Assembly: GCA_964530005.1 (NCBI GenBank)
Contig: CAZGZD010000020.1
Coordinates: 1 to 20,294 of the forward strand
From: CAZGZD01 sp964530005
Lineage (GTDB): Bacteria > Patescibacteriota > Microgenomatia > UBA1406 > GWC2-37-13
Length of the DNA stretch: 20,294 bases
Direction: 5' to 3'
Both the position numbers and the translations under genes were made by a program. Position 1 is the stretch's first letter, and each line of letters begins with the position of its first letter. This document shows positions 7,507 through 15,172 of this stretch, piece after piece. The notes beneath the pieces were generated by a model. It worked only from the letters and a program-made list of their open reading frames with translations, did not search any database and had not been told where the DNA came from.

Positions 7507-8535
7507 ATGAAAATACTATCAATTGAGACGAGCTGTGATGAGACAGCCGCGGCGATTACTCAAGGGCGCCGAGTCCTGTCCAGCAGCATATACTCTCAGA
7601 TTCTGATTCACAAACGCTGGGGTGGTGTAGTTCCCTCTCTTGCCAAGCGAGCCCACCTGGAGCGAATAGATGGAGTGATTGACTCAGCTCTAAAGGGTGC
7701 AGGGGTTGTCTGGGACGACATCGAAGCAATTGCGGTCACAGTTGGGCCAGGACTGGCTATTGCACTTGAGGTGGGAGTCGAAAAAGCCAAAGACCTTGCG
7801 AAAAAATACAACAAAAAACTCATTGCTATCAATCACATGGAAGGCCATATTATGGCGAACTATGCTCAAAATAGCGCAGGTAATCCAAGTCGCGAGATGA
7901 TATTCCCCGTTCTCGCTCTTCTTGTGTCAGGTGGTCATACTGAACTTGTCCTTTGCCGTGACAATTTAGAGTATGAAGTACTGGGCGAGACAGTCGATGA
8001 TGCAGTTGGTGAAGCGCTGGATAAGGCCGGCAAGATGCTTGGCCTTGGGTATCCAGGCGGGCCAGTGATCGAGCGATTGGCGCGTGAAGCAGGGAATATT
8101 GACACTTATCAATTCACTCGTCCTTTGATGCGCGATCCTGGATATAAATTTTCCTATTCTGGTCTAAAGACTGCGCTGTACTACAAACTAAAAGAGATGA
8201 GTGAAAAAGAAAAAAAAGACAATCTACGAGAGCTTGCAAGTTCGTTTCAGGAGGCAGCATTTCACGTGTTGATTGTAAAGACTGAGCGGGCAATTAAATC
8301 AACAGGGGTCAAAAGATTGCTTGTGGGTGGTGGAGTGAGCGCCAACTCATACCTTCGTACAAAGCTTCGGGCTTTGGGAAAAAAGCATGAAGTCGAAGTG
8401 CTTTTCCCGCCGCAAAAATATTTATGCACTGACAATGCTGCGATGATCGGTGTTGCAGCGGCATCGCGGTATGAGCGCGGGGAGTTTGTGGAAGATCTGG
8501 TAGCGCTTGAGCGGGTACCGAGACTAAGACTATGA
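7507..8535 (+). CDS. tsaD: tRNA N6-adenosine threonylcarbamoyltransferase TsaD
   Basis: Transfers the threonylcarbamoyl group from threonylcarbamoyl-AMP to A37 of ANN-decoding tRNAs, completing t6A. The 342-residue product has the ASKHA fold motifs of the Kae1/TsaD family: MKILSIETSCDETAAA at the N-terminus, VGPGLAIALEVG, the metal-binding NHMEGH, SGGHT, and a late LLVGGGVSANSYLR followed by DNAAMIG. A TTG 33 bases upstream (7474) could extend the frame, but the family begins at MKIL and a -10-like box overlaps the extension, so 7507 is preferred. It follows the TsaC-TsaE fusion after the structured repeat, so three of the four usual bacterial t6A proteins are encoded here. Its stop overlaps the convergent gene's stop by six bases. 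Confidence 0.95.
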   Translation: MKILSIETSCDETAAAITQGRRVLSSSIYSQILIHKRWGGVVPSLAKRAHLERIDGVIDSALKGAGVVWDDIEAIAVTVGPGLAIALEVGVEKAKDLAKKYNKKLIAINHMEGHIMANYAQNSAGNPSREMIFPVLALLVSGGHTELVLCRDNLEYEVLGETVDDAVGEALDKAGKMLGLGYPGGPVIERLAREAGNIDTYQFTRPLMRDPGYKFSYSGLKTALYYKLKEMSEKEKKDNLRELASSFQEAAFHVLIVKTERAIKSTGVKRLLVGGGVSANSYLRTKLRALGKKHEVEVLFPPQKYLCTDNAAMIGVAAASRYERGEFVEDLVALERVPRLRL

Positions 8536-9354
8536 TTTGATTTTCCCGCTGCATAGCATGTGGATATATACTTCACTTTCAACTATTTCAGGCGAAATAT
8601 CGAACTCTTTCAAAAGAATATGAGTTATTGCAGATGCACTCATACCTTCGTCAATCATTCCTTGCATTTGTAATCCCATCGTCTGTAGGTCTCCCACTGC
8701 CCCTTTGCCGCTAAATTTTTCTCTATTCCACGTTCTTTTTTCAGGGAACGGCACGCCTGTTTCTATAATAGCTCTTTTTTGGGCTTGTAGTGAACGTCTC
8801 ACATTTCTATCAGTACTTGTCACTATCTCAGATATCTCAGCGGGTTTTAGACTTAGGTTTTGCTGGCGTACAGCTAAGATACTTATGGTAAGCGGCCACG
8901 CAAACTCTCCTAGCGCTTGGGGACGATCGGTTGAGTCGACAAGTGGTTGAAATCTGTCTATCCTTTTTCGATCAGGAAAATTTTTGGGGAGTCCAAAGGC
9001 TTCATTGGTTAGCCAGGCAGCTGTCACGTCGTCGTTGCCAACCATAAGGTCAGGAAGTATTCCTTCAATTGCCTCTTGCGGGTCGATTCCATACTCTCTA
9101 GCTTTTTCTGGGTCAAAACGAGCCAATGCCTTTTCTGCCCTTTTTCCGATCTCAGATACCACTCTAAACCATGCTACTACATAGGCGGCCACGTCGGGAG
9201 TAAATGTGCCCTTGTACATACGCTCGGCACCTTTTAGATGCCCTTCGGCCGTAAGGAAAGGGAGCTGATCGTCAACCCCATTCATGTGCATGCCCCACGC
9301 GGCAAGGTGATCTCGATAAATCTCGATAGTGTGTGGCAGCTCATGTGTTGGCAT
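8530..9354 (-). CDS. Hypothetical protein, possible helix-turn-helix regulator
   Basis: A 274-residue soluble protein I cannot place in a family. It appears almost wholly helical. Residues about 169-190 (AEISEIVTSTDRNVRRSL at the core) look like a helix-turn-helix, and residues 238-266 (SASAITHILLKEF onward) may be a second. Only one Cys is present (268), so it is unlikely to be an iron-sulfur sensor like IscR or SufR. A longer frame starts at 9408, but an extended -10 (TGC-TATACT, minus strand, TATACT at 9366-9371) lies inside that extension, eleven bases before the ATG ending at 9354, so the shorter start is preferred. It is transcribed divergently from the suf genes, with the promoters only about ten bases apart, so a regulatory link is possible but unproven. 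Its 3' end overlaps tsaD by six bases. Confidence 0.7.
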   Translation of the reverse strand: MPTHELPHTIEIYRDHLAAWGMHMNGVDDQLPFLTAEGHLKGAERMYKGTFTPDVAAYVVAWFRVVSEIGKRAEKALARFDPEKAREYGIDPQEAIEGILPDLMVGNDDVTAAWLTNEAFGLPKNFPDRKRIDRFQPLVDSTDRPQALGEFAWPLTISILAVRQQNLSLKPAEISEIVTSTDRNVRRSLQAQKRAIIETGVPFPEKRTWNREKFSGKGAVGDLQTMGLQMQGMIDEGMSASAITHILLKEFDISPEIVESEVYIHMLCSGKIKS

Positions 9355-9365
9355 ATTTAACCGAT

Positions 9366-9371
9366 AGTATA
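9366..9371 (-). promoter_or_regulatory. Extended -10 of the possible HTH gene
   Basis: TATACT on the minus strand, preceded by TGC, ends eleven bases before the ATG. The -35 is weak (CTTCAA or GCTTCA at 16-17 bases). It decides the start codon at 9354, because the upstream ATG would lie before the predicted transcription start. Confidence 0.5.
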
Positions 9372-9380
9372 GCAGACTAA

Positions 9381-9409
9381 TTGCTTTTTGAAGCTCAGTC
9401 GCGTACAAT
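9381..9409 (+). promoter_or_regulatory. Likely suf operon promoter
   Basis: TTGCTT (9381-9386), a 17-base spacer and TACAAT (9404-9409). The predicted start near 9416 leaves a leader of about 50 A/T-rich bases before sufC, longer than for the other units here, so there is room for control at the RNA level. It lies back to back with the divergent promoter at 9366-9371. Confidence 0.45.
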
Positions 9410-9466
9410 TATTCTTCTTCGTGATGTACCCCTGAAAAAAATAATTTATTAATTTAAGAAATATAG

Positions 9467-10180
9467 ATGTTATCGCTTAAGAATCTATCAATATCGGTTG
9501 AAGGAAAAAAAATCATCGAGGACTTTTCCTTTGAGTTTGAGCGTGGGAAGGTGTATGCCGTGATGGGACCGAATGGATCAGGTAAATCAACTCTTGCATA
9601 TTCGATTATGGGTCATCCCGCATATGCATTGGGCAAAAAATCAAAGCTTGTATTCAATGGTAAAGATATCACAAAGCTTGATATAGAAAAACGAGCAAAA
9701 GCAGGCATATTTTTGTCTTTTCAGAGTCCACTTTCACTCTCTGGTGTGAAGCTCTATCAGATGTTGCAATTTGCACTCGCGGGTCTTAAAGACGCGCTTA
9801 CGATACGTCGAGAGGTGCAGGAGTATGCCAAGAAGCTAAAAATCAATCCCGATCTTCTGACTCGGTCGTTAAACGAGGGTGCATCGGGCGGCGAGAAGAA
9901 AAAACTTGAGGTGCTGCAGGCCGCAGTACTTGATAAAGAGCTTCTGATATTTGATGAGGTAGACACTGGGGTGGATGTTGATGCACTCAGGACAATTGCG
10001 CAATTTCTAGATTCAACGAAGAAAGACAAAACGTATATTATCATCACCCACTACAATCGAATACTCAAATATCTAAAGCCGGACTTTGTACTTGTCGTAA
10101 AGAATGGAGAGCTAAAGAAAGTTGGGGATAGTACATTGGCGACTGAGATTGAGAAACAAGGGTACGCGGACTTTGATTAA
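9467..10180 (+). CDS. sufC: Fe-S cluster assembly ATPase SufC
   Basis: ABC-type ATPase of the SufBCD scaffold, which assembles iron-sulfur clusters in the cytoplasm. It is not a transporter: there is no membrane partner. At 237 residues it is close to the usual 245-250. Visible parts are Walker A GPNGSGKST (34-42), Q-loop Gln86, signature ASGGEKKK (139-146), Walker B LLIFDEVD (159-166) with catalytic Glu164, and switch His195. The DEVDTGVDVDAL segment is the SufC form of the D-loop. It is the first gene of sufC-B-D-S and lies 16 bases before sufB. The start has no Shine-Dalgarno sequence, only an A/T-rich leader. Confidence 0.95.
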   Translation: MLSLKNLSISVEGKKIIEDFSFEFERGKVYAVMGPNGSGKSTLAYSIMGHPAYALGKKSKLVFNGKDITKLDIEKRAKAGIFLSFQSPLSLSGVKLYQMLQFALAGLKDALTIRREVQEYAKKLKINPDLLTRSLNEGASGGEKKKLEVLQAAVLDKELLIFDEVDTGVDVDALRTIAQFLDSTKKDKTYIIITHYNRILKYLKPDFVLVVKNGELKKVGDSTLATEIEKQGYADFD

Positions 10181-10196
10181 AGATTATTTTTAAACT

Positions 10197-11612
10197 ATGG
10201 CAAACGCAGTGATTAAGAAGCAGCGCAAACAGACAGATTTTGATTACCGTTTTGGCTTTTCAATGCCGGAGAAGTATTCTTTTAAGGCTAAGAAAGGACT
10301 TGATGAGGATACAGTGCGTACGATATCTGCAATGAAAAAAGAGCCAGAGTGGATGCGCGATCTTCGCCTCAAGGCCTACCAAATATTTCTTGAGAAGAAG
10401 ATGCCTACCTGGGGTGGAGATTTGAGCCGTATTAAATTCGAGGACATCTATTATTACGTGAAGCCGACTGAAGGCCAGGTCAACTCATGGGAAGATCTGC
10501 CCGCTGAGATAAAGGAGACCTATGATCGTATAGGTATACCTGAGGCGGAGAAGAAGTATCTGGCAGGTGTATCTGCGCAGTATGAGAGTGAAGTAGTATA
10601 TGAGAGTGTGAATCGCGAACTCGATAAGTTGGGTGTGATTTTTTGCGATATGGATACAGCACTTGCCAAGTATCCCAAAATCGTCAAAGAATATTTCGGC
10701 ACACTTATTCCAGCGGCTGACAATAAGTTTGCAGCGCTAAATAGCGCCGTATGGAGTGGCGGATCATTCGTATATGTTCCACCTGGTGTGGAGGTCAAGC
10801 TTCCGCTTCAAGCATATTTTCGTATCAACTCTCAGAACTTCGGTCAGTTTGAGCGCACACTTATCATTGTTGATGAAGGTGCAAGTGTCCACTACATTGA
10901 AGGCTGTACTGCCCCTGTTTATTCCACAGATTCACTCCATTCGGCTGTTGTCGAGATTTTTGTCAAAGAGGGGGCAAGATGTCGCTACACTACAGTCCAG
11001 AACTGGAGTAAGAATGTGTACAATCTTGTCACCAAGCGAGCCCGCGCCGACCGCAACGCAATTATGGAATGGGTTGACTGCAATATCGGATCTCAGCTTA
11101 CGATGAAGTATCCAAGTGTGTATCTGTATGGAGAGGGCGCTCGAGGTGAGGTACTATCAATTGCGTTTGCAGGAGAAGGGCAGGTCCAAGATGCGGGAGC
11201 CAAGATGTTTCACTTTGCACCCAACACCTCATCTCGAATCATATCCAAATCAATTTCCAAAGATGGCGGCCGAACAAGCTATCGGGGACTTGTGCAGATT
11301 GCACCTGGTGCCACGGGCGCACAGGTATTCACAACATGCGATGCCCTACTTCTGGACGAGAAATCTCGATCTGACACATATCCCTATATGAAAGTTAAGG
11401 AAGCGGATATCAGTATCCAGCATGAGGCGACAGTCGAGCGGCTAAGTGATGAAAAGATCAACTATCTTCGATCTCGTGGCATATCCCAAGCTGATGCAGA
11501 GAGTTTACTGGTCAATGGATTTATTGAGCCAGTTGCACGAGAGATTCCACTTGAGTATTCGATAGAGCTTAATCGCCTTATTCGTATGGAGATGGAGGGG
11601 AGTGTAGGGTAA
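10197..11612 (+). CDS. sufB: Fe-S cluster assembly scaffold SufB
   Basis: Core scaffold subunit on which nascent clusters form in the SufBC2D complex; receives sulfur from SufS. The 471-residue product matches full-length SufB. It shows the N-terminal helical region (about 1-170), then the beta-helix with YVPPGVEV (193-200), IEGCTAP including Cys237, FTTCDALLLDEKS including Cys381 (equivalent to E. coli Cys405), and HEATV with Glu410 (equivalent to Glu434). These equivalences are from memory of the family. The conserved C-terminal ending INYLRSRGIS...ESLLVNGF is present. The ATG at 10197 has only A/T-rich sequence before it. The next gene starts five bases after its stop. Confidence 0.97.
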   Translation: MANAVIKKQRKQTDFDYRFGFSMPEKYSFKAKKGLDEDTVRTISAMKKEPEWMRDLRLKAYQIFLEKKMPTWGGDLSRIKFEDIYYYVKPTEGQVNSWEDLPAEIKETYDRIGIPEAEKKYLAGVSAQYESEVVYESVNRELDKLGVIFCDMDTALAKYPKIVKEYFGTLIPAADNKFAALNSAVWSGGSFVYVPPGVEVKLPLQAYFRINSQNFGQFERTLIIVDEGASVHYIEGCTAPVYSTDSLHSAVVEIFVKEGARCRYTTVQNWSKNVYNLVTKRARADRNAIMEWVDCNIGSQLTMKYPSVYLYGEGARGEVLSIAFAGEGQVQDAGAKMFHFAPNTSSRIISKSISKDGGRTSYRGLVQIAPGATGAQVFTTCDALLLDEKSRSDTYPYMKVKEADISIQHEATVERLSDEKINYLRSRGISQADAESLLVNGFIEPVAREIPLEYSIELNRLIRMEMEGSVG

Positions 11613-11617
11613 AAAAT

Positions 11618-12199
11618 ATGGCTACGTTTATTGATCTTAATAACACAAAGGCTGAAAAGATTTCTTTTGATAAGCCGGGTGAGTATATCGCATTCATGCA
11701 CAATACCTCCTGTGACTTTACCTTTAGTATTGAGAGTGAGGATGTCGATCTTGCAATTTACGGCCTGTATACGGGGAATCGTGGAGACGCATATCAGATA
11801 TTCACAAATCAACATCATATAAGTCCGAATTCTAAATCTCGTCTCCATATTAAGGGGGTATTTGGCGATGACTCTAAATTTGTATACAAAGGACTTATTC
11901 GAATTGAAAAGGGCGCTCATGGTACAGATGCTTATCAAAAAAATCAAAATCTCAAGTTGGGTAGTGGTGCATTTGTGGAGTCAGATCCGTGTCTGGAGAT
12001 ACTTGAGCCGGACGTCAAGTGTGGGCATGGTTCCACAACTGGCAATGTTAGCGCCGATCAGTTGCTTTATCTTAAAAGTCGCGGGATCATAGAGGAGGAA
12101 GCAAGAAAACTTTTAGTCATGGGATTTTTGGATGAGATTGTTGATATGATAAGGATGAAAATACCAGAATTTAATTTAGATTTAAAGCTAAAGAGTTAA
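11618..12199 (+). CDS. sufD: Half-length SufD-like scaffold subunit
   Basis: SufB/SufD family protein of 193 residues, less than half the usual SufD length (about 420). It retains the second half of the beta-helix and the C-terminal helices: LIRIEKGAHGTDAYQKNQNLKL (residues 93-114), the conserved VKCGHGSTTG with His137 (equivalent to the SufD His360 ligand of E. coli), then LYLKSRGI.EEEARKLLVMGF. The N-terminal domain and early beta-helix of normal SufD are absent. Only five bases separate it from the sufB stop, so no lost upstream exon or frameshifted remnant can be hiding; the short form looks genuine. It probably pairs with SufB in a SufBC2D-like complex. The repeat element follows it, before sufS. 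Confidence 0.9.
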   Translation: MATFIDLNNTKAEKISFDKPGEYIAFMHNTSCDFTFSIESEDVDLAIYGLYTGNRGDAYQIFTNQHHISPNSKSRLHIKGVFGDDSKFVYKGLIRIEKGAHGTDAYQKNQNLKLGSGAFVESDPCLEILEPDVKCGHGSTTGNVSADQLLYLKSRGIIEEEARKLLVMGFLDEIVDMIRMKIPEFNLDLKLKS

Positions 12200-12208
12200 G
12201 AAAATCTC

Positions 12209-12305
12209 TACTTTTCCTTGTTTTTGACTCCAGTGGGTTCCCTCCCAACTCGTCATGCGAGTCGGGCCTCCCAAGTCGCAAAAACAAGGAAAAGTAACAA
12301 AAGGA
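12209..12305. repeat. Intergenic structured repeat, copy 2 (97 bp)
   Basis: Second copy of the element at 7364-7461. Here the outer arms pair perfectly over 17 bases (ACTTTTCCTTGTTTTTG with its complement on the right) and the inner stem is ACTCG-tcatg-CGAGT with a changed loop. The right arm has GG where copy 1 has GC, restoring a pair that is mismatched in copy 1. It lies between sufD and sufS, on the same strand and in the same orientation relative to the operon as copy 1. Confidence 0.88.
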
Positions 12306-12330
12306 TTTGTTTTTGGTTAATTTTAATTTT

Positions 12331-13575
12331 ATGTTCGACCCTCAAAAAATAAAAGCAGACTTCCCTATTTTTAAGCACAATCCAGAGCTTATATACCTGG
12401 ATTCAGCTGCTACGACGTTGAAACCACAGAGCGTGATTGATAAGATGTGCGAGTATTACACTCAGTATTCGGCCAATATCAAACGAGGTATCTATGGGAT
12501 TAGCGACCGAGCAACTGAAGAGTATGAGGGGGCTCGAGCAATAGTTGCCAATTTTATTGGAGCAAAGCCGCAAGACACGATATTTACACGAGGCACGACA
12601 GAGTCTGTCAATCTGGTTGCATATGCGCTTGGTCGCCAGATTCTCGAGGCAAAAGACGAAGTAGTGGTGTCGATTGCCGAGCATCATTCCAATTTCGTAC
12701 CATGGCAACAACTTGCCTTTGAAGTTGGCGCAGACTTTAAGATTATCGATATTGACTCAGGCGGCCGCCTTGCACTTGGAATAAATAATGCAATCAATCT
12801 TGACGGAATTATTACAAAAAAAACAAAAATCTTAGCGCTTTCGCTTGTATCCAATGTACTTGGCACAATCAATCCGATAAGGCAGATTGCAGAAGCTGCA
12901 AAAAAGATCAATCCCAATATAGTGATTATTGTCGATTGTGCACAGGCTATTGGGCATATAGCACTTAATGTAGAAGATCTGGGAGTTGATTTCGTTGCAT
13001 CCTCGGGACACAAAATGTATGGCCCGACTGGAGTAGGTGTGCTTTGGGGAAGGTCTGAACTCTTAGATAATATGTACCCTTTTCAATATGGTGGAGAGAT
13101 GATATCGACAGTCGCAATTGAGAAGACGACATTTGCCGACCCGCCTGAGAAGTTTGAGGCGGGTACTCCAGCAATTGCCGAGGTTATAGCATTGGGTGCC
13201 GCAGTCACATATCTTAAAAAAATAGGAATGAGTGATATTTCTCTGCATGAGCACAAGCTTTTTGAATATGCTTTGAAGTCTTTAAAAGATAGATTTGGTG
13301 ACAATATACATATTTATGGTCCGCAATCTATGGATAATCGAGCAGGCATACTAACATTCAATCTCTATGATTTCCATGCGCATGATGTGGCAAGTATTCT
13401 GGACGAGACGCAGCATATTGCGTCTCGTGCGGGGCACCACTGCACTATGCCGCTTCACACTCGGCTTGGTATTTCGGCTTCTTCGAGGATAAGCTTTTCT
13501 CTATACAATACTACGTGTGATGTCGACAATCTTGTCGCTGGACTCGAGAAAGCAACCAAAACCCTTCAGCGCTAA
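12331..13575 (+). CDS. sufS: Cysteine desulfurase SufS
   Basis: PLP-dependent enzyme that removes sulfur from cysteine, forming a persulfide passed to SufU or SufBCD. At 414 residues it is normal for SufS (class V aminotransferase fold). It starts MFDPQKIKADFPIF..IYLDSAATT, typical of the family. Further motifs are EHHSN (117-121), VDCAQA (201-206), the PLP lysine Lys228 in SSGHKMYGPTG, and the persulfide Cys371 in SRAGHHCTMPLH, close to the canonical RAGHHCAQP. A TTG at 12307 would add eight residues, but conserved homology begins at the ATG at 12331, which is preferred. It follows the repeat element and is the last gene of the sufCBDS block; the next gene has its own strong promoter. Confidence 0.96.
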   Translation: MFDPQKIKADFPIFKHNPELIYLDSAATTLKPQSVIDKMCEYYTQYSANIKRGIYGISDRATEEYEGARAIVANFIGAKPQDTIFTRGTTESVNLVAYALGRQILEAKDEVVVSIAEHHSNFVPWQQLAFEVGADFKIIDIDSGGRLALGINNAINLDGIITKKTKILALSLVSNVLGTINPIRQIAEAAKKINPNIVIIVDCAQAIGHIALNVEDLGVDFVASSGHKMYGPTGVGVLWGRSELLDNMYPFQYGGEMISTVAIEKTTFADPPEKFEAGTPAIAEVIALGAAVTYLKKIGMSDISLHEHKLFEYALKSLKDRFGDNIHIYGPQSMDNRAGILTFNLYDFHAHDVASILDETQHIASRAGHHCTMPLHTRLGISASSRISFSLYNTTCDVDNLVAGLEKATKTLQR

Positions 13576-13606
13576 AAATATTGTGCACTTCGCCAAAAAA
13601 ACGGAG

Positions 13607-13636
13607 TTGACAAGTACTCAAAAACCTCACTATAAT
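13607..13636 (+). promoter_or_regulatory. Near-consensus promoter of the cysteine-rich surface protein
   Basis: Perfect TTGACA (13607-13612), an 18-base spacer and perfect TATAAT (13631-13636). Transcription should start near 13643, after the ATG at 13639 and about five bases before the ATG at 13648, so the second ATG is the real start. Confidence 0.75.
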
Positions 13637-13647
13637 GCATGTTAAGC

Positions 13648-15147
13648 ATGAGTGCTGGGAATGATCCGTATATATCAAACAATTTTACCCCCATAGACGC
13701 TAAATCAGGAACAAGCGCACCTAATTCCAACTCCAAAAAAGGTAAAAAAAATAAGAAAAAGGTCCTGGTACTGAGCTCTCTTATTGTAATTCTTCTAGGT
13801 GCTATTATCGGCGTATACCTTACGCAGTTTACTCAAGTATTCAAGCCGAGAGCCGAGTGGGGCAATGTCGCAGCAGGTAAAGACTTCAATAGTGGCAATG
13901 GCACTTCATATGGCGGGCAGCTACACATCGGATTTGATGCGATACCTAAGAGTTGTTTTGGTGTTCAATATCATTGTCCGTTGACTGACAAATCACCTGC
14001 GGGTAAGGTGAATCACAAAAATAGATATCAAGCAAGTGGATGTCAAGAAAATGGGGTAACATTCAGATACTCTAACTCAGTACATACAAATGCTTCCGGA
14101 TTGCCCGACGCAAATGGTGATTACTTTCGAATGCAATTTGTAAATCATAGATTTTGCGGTACCCAGCAAATCGATGTTTCGTGTGGTGGTAATCCACTCA
14201 GTGCTTGGCAGTCATTTATAGACTTTTCAAATGAGACATGTGGAATCGCAACTCCTACCCCCACACGCACTTCAGGACCTACGCCTACACCTTCGATTTG
14301 TAAGCCAAATGGTACATCATGTGGTGGATCAGGTGTGCAGTGTTGCTCCAAGTCATGTATTCCAAATCCAGGAGGCAGGTGTAGTGGGGCTCCTGGCTGT
14401 AAAGTGGGTGGAGCAACCTGTGGTCAAGGTGGCGGGAGCAACCCAGGAACCCAATGTTGCACTGGAGTGTGTAGTGGTGGACACTGTACCGGTAGTACAA
14501 CCTGTAAGACTGGAGGTGCAATCTGTGGACAAGGCGGCGGGAGTAATCAAGGTACTCAGTGTTGTACTGGGGTATGCACACCCAATGATGATCTTGTTTG
14601 TGGTAATCCACCTGTTGTCACTTTGCCAATCGCGACATCCACACCTTATCCACCCGTAATAATAACTAATACTCCTACACCACCTGTAACTCAGCCATTA
14701 TCTTGTGGACAGGTTGGATGTTACAACACTCCGTGTGCAAGCGGCTTATCATGCGTGCAATCTACAACTGACAATAGATTTTATTGCAGTCAACCAAGTT
14801 TTGTGAATCAGTGTAAGGCAAATCCAGGTGTTACCGCATGCTGCTCTGCGCCGACAAGCACTCCGACTTCTACACCAACCTCAACGCCAACGACGACTCC
14901 AACCGGCACACCGACAGAAACGCCAACAGGCACGCCATCTGTCACACCGACATCGACTCTAACCCCGACAAATACACCAACCGATGTCCCAGGTACAAAC
15001 CCAACAGAGATCATCCTTGCTCAGGAAGGAGCTACATCTGCCCCAGGTGAGGCAGCGCCGACAGTGCCAGCTGCCGGATCATCTACTGCTGCATGGTTTG
15101 TCGGTGTATCTGGACTGCTTCTTATAGCGCTCATGATCTTCATATAA
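13648..15147 (+). CDS. Membrane-anchored cysteine-rich protein with knottin-like modules and Thr-Pro linkers
   Basis: A 499-residue protein I do not recognise as a named family. In order: a Ser/Asn/Lys-rich cytoplasmic tail (1-38); a membrane segment (39-60); an extracytoplasmic domain with six cysteines (C103, C110, C132, C170, C179, C198); a Thr-Pro linker (201-215); three tandem modules with spacing C-x6-C-x6/11-CC-x3-C-x4/7-C (218-245, 251-280, 286-318); a Pro/Thr linker (326-350); another cysteine-rich stretch (353-399); a Thr-Pro repeat (402-449); and a C-terminal hydrophobic segment (482-499). The C-C-CC-C-C order is that of inhibitor cystine knots. I infer a disulfide-rich surface or adhesion protein held at both ends. 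It interrupts the suf genes but has its own near-consensus promoter, so strong separate expression is expected. The function is unknown. Confidence 0.85.
   Translation: MSAGNDPYISNNFTPIDAKSGTSAPNSNSKKGKKNKKKVLVLSSLIVILLGAIIGVYLTQFTQVFKPRAEWGNVAAGKDFNSGNGTSYGGQLHIGFDAIPKSCFGVQYHCPLTDKSPAGKVNHKNRYQASGCQENGVTFRYSNSVHTNASGLPDANGDYFRMQFVNHRFCGTQQIDVSCGGNPLSAWQSFIDFSNETCGIATPTPTRTSGPTPTPSICKPNGTSCGGSGVQCCSKSCIPNPGGRCSGAPGCKVGGATCGQGGGSNPGTQCCTGVCSGGHCTGSTTCKTGGAICGQGGGSNQGTQCCTGVCTPNDDLVCGNPPVVTLPIATSTPYPPVIITNTPTPPVTQPLSCGQVGCYNTPCASGLSCVQSTTDNRFYCSQPSFVNQCKANPGVTACCSAPTSTPTSTPTSTPTTTPTGTPTETPTGTPSVTPTSTLTPTNTPTDVPGTNPTEIILAQEGATSAPGEAAPTVPAAGSSTAAWFVGVSGLLLIALMIFI
14299..14601 (+). repeat. Three tandem knottin-like modules in the coding sequence
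   Basis: The modules encode residues 218-245, 251-280 and 286-318. Modules 2 and 3 share almost the whole block from C-K through GGA.CGQGGGSN.GTQCCTGVC, while their codons differ at many third positions, which suggests an old duplication kept under protein-level selection. Module 1 has a shorter loop of six residues before the CC pair instead of eleven. Confidence 0.75.
14848..14994 (+). repeat. Thr-Pro low-complexity repeat in the coding sequence
   Basis: About eleven imperfect four-residue units of the form T-P-T-x encode residues 401-449, with x being Ser, Thr, Gly, Glu, Val, Asn or Asp. It is likely an extended, possibly glycosylated stalk before the C-terminal membrane segment. The DNA is imperfectly periodic with 12-base steps and no spacer structure, so it is not a CRISPR array. 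Confidence 0.75.
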
Positions 15148-15172
15148 GGGCAGTCCTTAGCGACCCCTTCCA

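Noticed and set aside
9424..9435. Three-codon frame ATG TAC CCC TGA in the suf leader
   Set aside because: It is too short to distinguish from chance and has no ribosome site.
11462..11947. Open frame of 161 codons on the minus strand across the sufB-sufD junction
   Set aside because: It lies antisense to two well-supported genes, shows no recognisable domain, and its composition follows from the opposite-strand codons.
10197..12199. Possible frameshift explaining the short SufD
   Set aside because: The five-base gap after sufB leaves no remnant of the missing half, and sufB itself is full length with its normal C-terminus.
13639..13647. Upstream ATG for the cysteine-rich surface protein
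   Set aside because: It lies only two bases after the -10 hexamer, so it is upstream of the expected transcription start.
14848..14994. Periodic sequence considered as a CRISPR or DNA satellite
   Set aside because: The period encodes T-P-T-x in frame with a real gene, there are no conserved repeat and spacer units, and no cas genes are present.
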